Shown one piece after another: positions 10,301-17,016 of a stretch of DNA of 64,000 bases; the stretch's first letter is position 1, and each line of letters starts with the position of its first letter. The notes below the pieces were generated by a model, which was not told the origin of the DNA, did not search any database, and saw only the letters and a program-made list of their open reading frames with translations. The translations under genes and the position numbers were made by a program. Source of the stretch: Pseudopedobacter alpinus (lineage in GTDB: Bacteria > Bacteroidota > Bacteroidia > Sphingobacteriales > Sphingobacteriaceae); assembly GCF_042684645.1 (NCBI RefSeq), contig NZ_JBHULV010000021.1, forward strand, positions 29,740 through 93,739, in the 5' to 3' direction.

Positions 10301-10561
10301 GTCCCACCATTGCGGAGTTAATTGTACTGCTGTTGGTGTATAAAGCGAGGGATTTGTTTCTCCTTTGATGCATGCCAAATAAGCCCCTCCAATGCCTGCT
10401 TCTTTCATCGCTTGTAAATCGGCAGTAATGCCCGCTTTAGAAACACCTGCTTGTACCCAATACCAAAACACCCAAGGTTTGGCATTGTTATTTTGTTGCG
10501 CCCAAACTTTTAAGGAGCAAAAAATGATAATTAAACAGAAAATCCTTTTTAAAAAACACAT
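7325..10561 (-). CDS. GH106 alpha-L-rhamnosidase
   Basis: The protein hydrolyses terminal alpha-L-rhamnose from pectic side chains. After a short signal peptide (..IFCSLKVWAQ), the GH106 catalytic barrel begins at once with KPWVFWYWVQAGVSKAGITADLQAMKEAGIGGAYLA, the usual opening of this family. Further family-type stretches are MHISDGFALAGGPWITPE, FYVDSWECGSQNW (about residue 440) and AENVSP (about 520). C-terminal beta-sandwich domains end with LGVIWTQPHRINIS..LTNTWHNRLMGD, typical of GH106. The length of 1078 residues fits. Its start codon overlaps the stop of the upstream permease by one base (TAATG), so translation is coupled. The catalytic glutamates were not assigned individually. Confidence 0.9.
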   Translation of the reverse strand: MCFLKRIFCLIIIFCSLKVWAQQNNNAKPWVFWYWVQAGVSKAGITADLQAMKEAGIGGAYLACIKGETNPSLYTPTAVQLTPQWWDMVTFAFAEAKRLDLKITMHISDGFALAGGPWITPELSMQKVVFSKMNVKGGQSLKVQLPQPHHFENYYQDIQIVAFPSLNGSDLNTKILKPKIIASTGENVDFLVNPDGKKSFKSSEKASITYAFEQAFTCRTIRIESNGNNYQAQRLLVQTSHDGINFKDHQQLKAPRHGWQDTDVEHTYSIVPVTAKYFRFVFDKEGSLLAAEDLDAAKWKPNLKLTGLQLFTEPTLNQYESKNGEVWRISERTTSKEISDDLCVNTNQIINLTDQVNAYGELNWKAPAGNWTILRIGHTSTGHTNATGGGAIGLEIDKFNPEAIKLHFNNWFAEIQKRVGDKGDLSSFYVDSWECGSQNWSANFANEFKQRRGYDLMPFLPVMAGVPLESAQKSEQVLYDVRLTISQLVNDVFYKTLAQIAKERNLTFAAENVSPTMVSDGLLHFKTADIPMGEFWLNSPTHDKPNDMLDAISAGHIYGKPIIQSESFTTVRMDWSEHPGNLKIVQDRNYALGINKIMYHVFVQNPWLDRKPGMTLDGVGLYFQRDQTWWKPGKAWVDYATNTQNLLQKGKPVRDIAVFTGDEIPRRSLLPDRFVNTLPGIFGQERVEAERIRNQNKDVPLQQIPKGVTNTANGFQSENWINPLNGYAYDSFNPDALQSAFVENGRVKFSKEGAAYKVLVLPITNLMNPDGIISKTSLDKIKQLENQGIIIVKDKPYFNQDFSQFGLEKDLIVIDSSGKYASDIAFNHRSDQDQEIYFISNQQQKERVLNFSFRFSGMVPHLYNPVTNEWSEITSYQADEERTALTLKLAPAQSVFVIFKKGVLAKNSEGKNWSTFKLVKNISESWNLKFDESYGGPKQSISMEKLTDWTSSPDSNMKYYSGTAVYAKSIQLKKKELKQNLYLNVGEIHDLASVKINGKELGVIWTQPHRINISSAFKKGKNLIEIALTNTWHNRLMGDHALPQDKRITQTTAPYRLEGNPLLPAGLIGPVTIEKEIK

Positions 10562-11874
10562 TAAACAACAGCTGTTTGTACTTTATGCTTGTAACCAACT
10601 ATACCGTAATACAAAATAACGATGAAGCAAATTAATGGAATTATATAGCCAATTTGAATATTGTCTTTGTAATAATCAATAAGAGAGCCCATTCCGTAAG
10701 GTAAAATAGCACCACCCACAATAGACATAATTAACCAAGAAGAACCAGGTTTTGTATCTTCACCTACACCATCAATTCCTAAAGCAAAAATGGTTGGAAA
10801 CATGATTGACATGAAGAAACCTAAACCTCCTAAAGCATAAACAACGTAAGAACCTTTACCTAAAATTGCTATTAAACATAACATTATACATAATACAGCA
10901 TAAATGTATAATAGCTTATTAGATGCAATATATCTTAACAAAAAAGTGCCTACAAAACGCCCAACTAAAAACAACGTACCATAAAGCCCTAAATAATATA
11001 ATGCTGTATATTCATCAAATCCACCAGCTTGTTGTGCCGCCCTAATAAAAAAGCTTGTTACACAAACTTGAGCTCCAACATAAAAAAACTGAGCAATAAC
11101 GGCCCATTTAAGATGTTTATGTTTTAACGCTCCAAAAAAACTACCTTCTCCTGAAGCTATTCCATCTGTATTTTGAGTTTTTACTTCGGGCAGTTTCATG
11201 AAATAAAACAATAGCGCAACAGCAACTAAAACACAACCCAAAATGATGTAAGGAGTTTTTACAGTGGAAGCTTCTGTAAGAAAATAATTATTTCTTACAA
11301 TTTCTGTCATAGCTGCTAATTCTTCTTGAGTATAAGATTTTCCAGATAAGATGAATCTACCTACTATGGTTGCTACTGGTGCGGCTAAGCCGTTAAAAGT
11401 AGCTGCTAAATTTAATCGCCAAGCTGCCTTTGCAGGATCTCCTAAAATGGCAGCATAAGGATTTGCACTGGTTTCTAATATGGTTAATCCGCAGCCAATA
11501 ATAAATAATGCAATTAAAAAAGTAACATAAGAAAGTGAATTTGCAGCAGGAACAAATAAAAACGCACCACTGGCAAATACCAATAAACCAATGATGATGC
11601 TCGCTTTATAACCAAACTTTTTTAGGATGATTCCGGACGGAATTGCCATTAAAAAATATGCTAGAAAAACTGATGTATCAATTAAAGTAGATTGGCTGTT
11701 GTTTAAATTACAAGCTTTTTTTAAATGCGGAATTAAAACCGAATCTAAATTATGTGCCATTCCCCACAAAAAAAACAAACTAGTAATTAAGATAAAAGGT
11801 AATAAATACTGATTGCCTTTTTGATTGGGTAAAGATGTTTCGTGTTGATCGCCAAATTGATTAGTTACTTGCAT
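10561..11874 (-). CDS. FucP-type sugar:proton symporter (MFS)
   Basis: This inner-membrane permease probably takes up a deoxy- or other monosaccharide freed by the glycosidases in the same operon. It has about twelve hydrophobic segments in 437 residues and lacks a cleaved signal. Family-like stretches include FFLWGMAHNLDSVLIPHLKKAC, LAYFLMAIPSGIILKKFGYK and the GCGLTILETSANPYAAILGDP segment near residue 145, typical of L-fucose/glucose/galactose permeases. In a locus with three alpha-L-rhamnosidases, rhamnose is one possible substrate. Because a CoA-transferase module lies just upstream, an acidic sugar is another. The gene lies between the MaoC gene (35-nt gap) and GH106 (1-nt overlap). Confidence 0.85.
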   Translation of the reverse strand: MQVTNQFGDQHETSLPNQKGNQYLLPFILITSLFFLWGMAHNLDSVLIPHLKKACNLNNSQSTLIDTSVFLAYFLMAIPSGIILKKFGYKASIIIGLLVFASGAFLFVPAANSLSYVTFLIALFIIGCGLTILETSANPYAAILGDPAKAAWRLNLAATFNGLAAPVATIVGRFILSGKSYTQEELAAMTEIVRNNYFLTEASTVKTPYIILGCVLVAVALLFYFMKLPEVKTQNTDGIASGEGSFFGALKHKHLKWAVIAQFFYVGAQVCVTSFFIRAAQQAGGFDEYTALYYLGLYGTLFLVGRFVGTFLLRYIASNKLLYIYAVLCIMLCLIAILGKGSYVVYALGGLGFFMSIMFPTIFALGIDGVGEDTKPGSSWLIMSIVGGAILPYGMGSLIDYYKDNIQIGYIIPLICFIVILYYGIVGYKHKVQTAVV

Positions 11875-11930
11875 GGTTTGGTTGGTTGGTTTGTTGGGTT
11901 ATTAGATGGTTAGGTTGTTGGTTTATTGGA
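11875..11930 (-). repeat. Low-complexity (CCAA)n-like tract at the MaoC/FucP junction
   Basis: On the + strand this stretch is made of GGTT/GGTTG/GTTTG units. It encodes the last residues of the MaoC protein (SNKPTT) and forms the leader directly before the permease start, which reads AACCAACCAACCAAACC on the coding strand. The tract could slip during replication and alter the MaoC tail or the spacing of the start. Confidence 0.55.
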
Positions 11931-12374
11931 TTGCTGATTTTTATTTACAAGTAACAGATGGTCGCAAACCAAAACCACTTCTCCTCTTTGGTTAATAATT
12001 TCTACATGCTCTGTAACGATGCCCATTTCTGGTTTTTTATGCTCACCTTTTTCTGATATGGTAATTTCTGAATGAATGGTATCTCCAATATGCACTGGCT
12101 TTACAAATCGCAATTTATCATATCCTCTAGAAAAAGCTTCAGGATTTATTTCCGATGCAGTTAAGCCAATTCCTATACTAAAAACCATGGTTCCGTGTGC
12201 AATACGTTGTTTAAACGGCTGCGTTTTGCACCATTCTGCATCCATATGGTGAGGAAAGAAATCTCCTGTATGCCCAGCATGAACAACAAAATCAGTTTCT
12301 GTAATGGTTCTTCCTAAGGTTATTCTTTTACTGTTTAGTTCGTAATCTTCAAAAAATATTGATTTAAAATACAT
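11910..12374 (-). CDS. MaoC-like (R)-specific acyl-CoA hydratase/dehydratase
   Basis: This is a predicted cytosolic hot-dog-fold enzyme that adds water to, or removes it from, an acyl-CoA thioester. The catalytic D-x4-H pair of the MaoC/PhaJ group is present as GDFFPHH (Asp38 and His43), followed by the family stretch RIAHGTMVFSIGIGL. The length of 154 residues equals that of a single hot-dog unit. Its place in one operon with two CoA-transferases and an oxidoreductase suggests that the CoA ester made by the transferases is its substrate. The tail is low-complexity (NKNQQSNKPTT). A 72-nt gap separates it from the upstream oxidoreductase gene, the largest gap in the operon. Confidence 0.8.
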   Translation of the reverse strand: MYFKSIFFEDYELNSKRITLGRTITETDFVVHAGHTGDFFPHHMDAEWCKTQPFKQRIAHGTMVFSIGIGLTASEINPEAFSRGYDKLRFVKPVHIGDTIHSEITISEKGEHKKPEMGIVTEHVEIINQRGEVVLVCDHLLLVNKNQQSNKPTT

Positions 12375-12446
12375 GTTTTTAAGTTAAAATTGGAAAGTTT
12401 AAAGTGGAAAGAATTGCCTCGCACTATCAACCTTTTACCTAGTTAT

Positions 12447-13514
12447 TTATAATTCATTCAATGTTACGCCGCCTTGTTCGTTACTAATATAACAAGCCTC
12501 AACTACTTGCATGGTTCCTAAAACATCTTGAACGCTAGTGTATAATACTTTGTCTGAACCTTCTTTAAAACGCATTAAATTAGACATTGTACCCACAAAT
12601 GCTTCGGGAAACCAAGAACCTTCTAATTGAATTCGTTTCCACTCATAATGCCCATCCTCGTTTGGAGTTGCATGTTCAAAAATATCTGGCAAACCGTTTG
12701 GATAATTCATTAATAAGCCCATTTTAGCTTTAATAGCCCCCTTTGTTCCTTCCCATTTGATATAACTTTCCTCGTGTCGGGGTCCAAAACAATGATCGTG
12801 ATTGGTGTTGATTACAGCCCTTAAATCATCACGATAATCCATCAAAATTGTAGACCTTGAAGAAGATAAATCTTTATTTGGATGCTTAAATGTTTTAGCT
12901 AATACAGATTTAGGATTGCCCATAAATGAACGAATACAATCTATATAATGAACGCTATGAAAAAGTATTTCTAATCTTGGATGCTCTTTTATTAAAGGGA
13001 ACAAATGCCAAGGTGTATTAACTGTAACCTTAACTTCCATGTCATAAATATCACCAATTAATTTTTGATCGATGATAAACCTTGCCGCAGCAATAAAAGG
13101 AGCAAACCTCAATTGGAAATTAATAGAAGCTACTAGATTTTTTCTTTCGCAAACTGCAACAATTTCTTTGGCTTGCGCTAAATCATTTCCCATTGGTTTC
13201 TGTATCAATACAGCTGCACCATCTGGTAGTTGTTCTAAAATCTCGATGTATTGATTGGGTAAAACGGTAATATCATAAACCGCATTATGAGGAGCATTTT
13301 TTACGGCATCGGCAACGAAATCGAAAACATGAGGGATTTGAAATTGTTGTGCAAAATCTTCTGCTTTAGCTCTTGTTCTATTGGTGATTCCAAAAACTTC
13401 AAAACCTGCCATTTTATAGGCTGGTAAATGCGCATCTTTTACAATTCCACTAGCACCAATAATAATTATTGGTTGCTTGGTTTCAGGTAAAAGTGGTTGA
13501 TAAGGAATTTGCAT
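12447..13514 (-). CDS. Gfo/Idh/MocA-family NAD(P)-dependent oxidoreductase
   Basis: The enzyme probably oxidises or reduces a sugar or sugar-acid hydroxyl in the cytosol. The Rossmann motif is PIIIIGASGIVKDAHLPAY at the N-terminus. The family EKP motif appears as IQKPMG near residue 102, keeping the catalytic Lys but with Gln for Glu. The C-terminal domain has the usual open beta-sheet, including FHSVHYIDCIRSFMG. At 355 residues it is a normal length, with no signal peptide, unlike the secreted Tat-type members of the family. It starts two bases after the stop of the SBP-like gene. Within the module it could provide the redox step on the acid before or after CoA transfer. Its substrate is unknown. 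Confidence 0.85.
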   Translation of the reverse strand: MQIPYQPLLPETKQPIIIIGASGIVKDAHLPAYKMAGFEVFGITNRTRAKAEDFAQQFQIPHVFDFVADAVKNAPHNAVYDITVLPNQYIEILEQLPDGAAVLIQKPMGNDLAQAKEIVAVCERKNLVASINFQLRFAPFIAAARFIIDQKLIGDIYDMEVKVTVNTPWHLFPLIKEHPRLEILFHSVHYIDCIRSFMGNPKSVLAKTFKHPNKDLSSSRSTILMDYRDDLRAVINTNHDHCFGPRHEESYIKWEGTKGAIKAKMGLLMNYPNGLPDIFEHATPNEDGHYEWKRIQLEGSWFPEAFVGTMSNLMRFKEGSDKVLYTSVQDVLGTMQVVEACYISNEQGGVTLNEL

Positions 13515-13516
13515 CG

Positions 13517-14746
13517 TTATTTTATTTTTCGGATTTGAGCTTGGGTAGTTTTTAATAATTCGTCGGATGAAATGAGCGTGGTTAATGCTTGAAGCACCAT
13601 ATCATCTATTAAACCGGCAAATTTATCCCAGCTGGTTATTTGAGGTAAGGTTAAAGCATTTTGGTGTAATGCAGCCAACTTATGATAATAAGGAATGGTT
13701 TCATTTATTTCAGCATCTTCCCATGTAGAAATACGGCAACCAATTCCCCCTTCTTTAGTAAGTAATTTATCGGCTTCTGGTGTGGTGGCAAATCTTAAAA
13801 ATTGGTAGGCTAAGTTTTTATTTTTACTTCCCGAAGCAATCGTGTATAACCAATATACATTTAATGATGCAGTTGATTTCCCTTCGTCAAAAGGTAATTG
13901 GGTAATTTCTACTTTACCTTTTACTTTAGATTCTTCAATCACTTCGCACATGGAAGCAAAACCAAACCAATTGATTGCTAAAGCGGCTTCACCTTTAGCA
14001 AATGCCATTCCGGCTTCTACAGATCCAAAATATTTTGTACCTGGATGTGTAGTGTTTTCGTTTCTAGTGATTTTACGATAAAAATCTAAGGCAGCTACCG
14101 CTTCTGGTGTATGAATATCTATCTGATTTTTTTGATTTACTAATTGCCCGCCTCTTGTCCATAATTGCAAGCAAAAATCAAAAACCATGTTATGTCCATC
14201 CGGATAATTAGCAAATACACAGCCGTAAAGATTTTTATTTGGACGGTTAAAAAATTCGGCAATGGTTACAAACTCTCTCCATGTTTTGGGTGGATTTAAT
14301 TCATAGCCATGTTGTCTTTTAAAATTTTGTTTCTCTGTTACATCTTCAAATAAATCTTTACGATAAATCAAGCATTCTGGCCCATCATGAAAAGGTAAAC
14401 CATAAACACCATCATTTATTCGTTGTAAATTTAATAGCGATTGATGCCAACCATCTGGATAATTTTGAGGAGCATTTTGTGCAATATATGGCACTAAATT
14501 TTGAACAGCATTCCCATTTACGGCATCAAAAATCCAATCGGTATTTAAATGTGCAATATCCCAATCACCATTAAGCATTCCTTTTTGGACAAGCGTTTGG
14601 TTATACAAATCTTCTAGCTCTAAAGCTACCATTTCTACCTCTACCTCAATTTTATTTTCCAAACAAAACAAATCCCAGAGCTTTTGCATGGTTTTTTCAA
14701 ACGGACCGAACTTTCTTACTGCTATTCTAACTTTTTCCATTAACAA
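13517..14746 (-). CDS. Signal-less solute-binding-protein-like protein (SBP family 1 fold), module subunit 1
   Basis: This 409-residue protein looks like the mature part of an ABC-type sugar-binding protein: KVRIAVRKFGPFEKTMQKLWDLFCLENKIEVEVE at the N-terminus, then YGLPFHDGPECLIYRKDLF, PKTWREFVTIAEFF, FAKGEAALAINWFG and YQFLRFATTPEADKLL. It has no signal peptide or lipobox, and its start lies inside the upstream CoA-transferase gene (7-nt overlap), so a leader cannot be hidden further upstream. No cognate permease or ATPase exists in the operon. I infer a cytosolic role, either as a substrate-binding partner of the CoA-transferases or as an enzyme that reuses the SBP fold, as MqnA/MqnD and THI5 do. 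Function not established. Confidence 0.7.
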   Translation of the reverse strand: MLMEKVRIAVRKFGPFEKTMQKLWDLFCLENKIEVEVEMVALELEDLYNQTLVQKGMLNGDWDIAHLNTDWIFDAVNGNAVQNLVPYIAQNAPQNYPDGWHQSLLNLQRINDGVYGLPFHDGPECLIYRKDLFEDVTEKQNFKRQHGYELNPPKTWREFVTIAEFFNRPNKNLYGCVFANYPDGHNMVFDFCLQLWTRGGQLVNQKNQIDIHTPEAVAALDFYRKITRNENTTHPGTKYFGSVEAGMAFAKGEAALAINWFGFASMCEVIEESKVKGKVEITQLPFDEGKSTASLNVYWLYTIASGSKNKNLAYQFLRFATTPEADKLLTKEGGIGCRISTWEDAEINETIPYYHKLAALHQNALTLPQITSWDKFAGLIDDMVLQALTTLISSDELLKTTQAQIRKIK

Positions 14747-15879
14747 TCTATGAATTTTTTTAAAATTCCCTCATTATCCTGTCCTAATTTAGGAGAACCT
14801 TTTTGAGAAGTAAAAATTTCTCCATCTATTTTAATTGGACACCGGGTAGTTCTATAAGTATAGCCATCCTCCATCGTCACTTCTTGTACAAAATCTAAAA
14901 CTTTAAAGCCTTCTTGTTCAAAAAGCTGTTGGTAATTTAAAACATCTGAACACCAAATATCAGCTGGCTCCAAAATGTTTAACCAATAAGCCGTTTCTTG
15001 AGTTTGTAAGTGATTCGCTAGAACAACCTTTATCTCATCTTTTAAAGAAAACTTATTCTCAGGAAATTGAGTCAATTCCTCACAGTTTAATAGTACAGCT
15101 AAAACAGGTAAAGAACCCATTGCTAATGCTATGTAACCATTCTTGGTTTGGTAGATTCCGTAAGGAGCTCCTAAATAAGCATTTGCGTTATTGGATTTGC
15201 TTCTTATGGGTAACTCGCCTCCATCATTATAAAATGTTGTAATCGTTTCAAACTGGAAATCAAAAGCCGATTCTAGCATAGAAACTTGTACCAAAGCACC
15301 CATTTGATGCATTGCTTTTCTGTATAGTGCAGCTAAAATACCTTGTGCAATATGTGTCCCTGCAAGCATATCAACTATAGATAAACCCATAGGAACCGGA
15401 CCATCCTCATCATTTCCACTAAGCCATGTTAATGCTGTTAAAGATTGTAATAATAAATCCTGACCGGGTAAGTTTTTTAAAGTCCCATTTGAGCCAAAAC
15501 CCGAAATCTCAGTATAAACCACATTAGGATTGATGGCTTTTACTTCATCATAACCTAAACCAATACGTTCCATCACGCCAGGTCTAAAATTATGCATCAC
15601 TACATCTGCTTTAGCCAAAAGCTTTTTTAATTTTTTAAGTTCTTCTGGTTGTTTAAAGTCTATCGCAAAAGATTCTTTATTTCTATTGATGGTATGAAAT
15701 ACAGAAGATTCACCATTCATAATTAAATCTGAAGTGTACAGTGTACGGCAAATATCCCCAGTGCCCGGTTTTTCGATTTTAATTACACGAGCTCCCATAT
15801 CTGCCAACCTTAAACTAGCCGAAGGTCCAGATAGAAACTGACTAAAATCTACTATTAAATAATCTTCTAATGGCTTCAT
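14740..15879 (-). CDS. Family III CoA-transferase (CaiB/BaiF), copy 1
   Basis: The protein is predicted to move CoA between carboxylic acids through an aspartyl-CoA intermediate. The family opening LEDYLIVDFSQFLSGPSASLRLADMGARVIKIEKPGTGD is present, then HNFRPGVMERIGLGY near residue 97. GPVPMGLSIVDMLAGTH places Asp170 where formyl-CoA transferase has its catalytic Asp169. The length of 379 residues is close to the family norm. It follows its paralogue with no gap and overlaps the next SBP-like gene by seven bases. Known members act on formate/oxalate, carnitine, bile acids, mesaconate or benzylsuccinate; the substrate here is not predictable from sequence. The pair may form a heterodimer. Confidence 0.87.
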   Translation of the reverse strand: MKPLEDYLIVDFSQFLSGPSASLRLADMGARVIKIEKPGTGDICRTLYTSDLIMNGESSVFHTINRNKESFAIDFKQPEELKKLKKLLAKADVVMHNFRPGVMERIGLGYDEVKAINPNVVYTEISGFGSNGTLKNLPGQDLLLQSLTALTWLSGNDEDGPVPMGLSIVDMLAGTHIAQGILAALYRKAMHQMGALVQVSMLESAFDFQFETITTFYNDGGELPIRSKSNNANAYLGAPYGIYQTKNGYIALAMGSLPVLAVLLNCEELTQFPENKFSLKDEIKVVLANHLQTQETAYWLNILEPADIWCSDVLNYQQLFEQEGFKVLDFVQEVTMEDGYTYRTTRCPIKIDGEIFTSQKGSPKLGQDNEGILKKFIDC

Positions 15880-17016
15880 CTAATTATTAAAAAAATGCGC
15901 TAATACTTCGTTATGTTCTCCAACTTTTGGAGCTGGCTTATCGCTGGTCAAAATTCGTCGGTCTATTTGAATCGGACATCTGGTGGTAGTCAGTTCTTGG
16001 TTGTTTTCTAGTTTGATTTGCTGCTTTAATGGCATCCCAAAATCTTGCTGATCTAAACCCTGATAATTTAAAACTTCACCACACCAAACCCCATTATCTT
16101 GCAATAACTTTAATAAATCTTCGGTATTTTTTGCACTAAGATTTCGGCTTAGAATTGTCCTAATTTCATCGCGTTGAGCAAACCATTGATGTTTTTCTGT
16201 GTAGTTTTTAAAATCTAAACCTAATAATTCGCCAATAAACATTAAATCGCCCATGGCTAAAGAAATGTAACCATCTTTAGTTTTATAGACGCCATAAGGT
16301 GCACTTAAAAAAGCATGTGCACTGCCCTCAACACCACCTCTTTGTTGAAGCTGTCCTCCATCATTTAGATAAGAAGTGATGGCTTCAAACTGAACATCTA
16401 AAACAGACTCCAGTAAACTCACTTCTACTAATACACCCTTGCCTGTTTTTGCTCTTTTTAATAAAGCCGTTAAAATCCCTTGCACTAAATGGTTTCCGCA
16501 CATAATATCAGCTACAGATAAACCAAAAGGTACTGGACCCTGACTTTTTTTGCCTGTTAACCAAGCTAAGCCAGATAAAGATTGAAGTAATAAATCTTGA
16601 CCAGGTTTGCGAGCCCAAGGCCCCCTGCTGCCATAACCAGTAACTATTCCGTAAATTATCTTTGGATTTATTTCTAAAACATCCTCATAGGTTAAACCGA
16701 TTTTCTCCATTACACCAGGACGAAAATTATGCGTCATGACATCTGCCTTTACTATCAATTTTTTTACTAAAGCAATGTCGTCAGGGTTTTTCAAATCGGC
16801 AGCAAATGATTCTTTATTTCTATTGATGGTATGAAATAGCAAACTGCTTTCGTCAACAAAAAGATCTTTAATACTTAATTGCCTGCAGGCTTCTCCTTTA
16901 ATTGGTCGCTCTACTTTGATCACTCTTGCTCCTAAATCTGCTAGTTTAAGTCCAGCAGAAGGTCCTGCCAAAAACTGGCAAAATTCCAGTACAACTAATC
17001 CTTCTAAAGGTTTCAT
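15880..17016 (-). CDS. Family III CoA-transferase (CaiB/BaiF), copy 2
   Basis: This is a close paralogue of the neighbouring copy. Opening LEGLVVLEFCQFLAGPSAGLKLADLGARVIKVERPIKGE, HNFRPGVMEKIGLTY and PGQDLLLQSLSGLAWLTG all align without gaps. The catalytic Asp170 is kept in GPVPFGLSVADIMCGNH. The 378 residues form the complete family fold with interlocking N- and C-terminal segments. Its start overlaps the stop of the upstream SBP-like gene (ATGA) and its stop is directly followed by the start of copy 1. Because both copies keep the nucleophile, neither looks like a degenerate regulatory subunit. They may use different acceptors or assemble together. Confidence 0.87.
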   Translation of the reverse strand: MKPLEGLVVLEFCQFLAGPSAGLKLADLGARVIKVERPIKGEACRQLSIKDLFVDESSLLFHTINRNKESFAADLKNPDDIALVKKLIVKADVMTHNFRPGVMEKIGLTYEDVLEINPKIIYGIVTGYGSRGPWARKPGQDLLLQSLSGLAWLTGKKSQGPVPFGLSVADIMCGNHLVQGILTALLKRAKTGKGVLVEVSLLESVLDVQFEAITSYLNDGGQLQQRGGVEGSAHAFLSAPYGVYKTKDGYISLAMGDLMFIGELLGLDFKNYTEKHQWFAQRDEIRTILSRNLSAKNTEDLLKLLQDNGVWCGEVLNYQGLDQQDFGMPLKQQIKLENNQELTTTRCPIQIDRRILTSDKPAPKVGEHNEVLAHFFNN

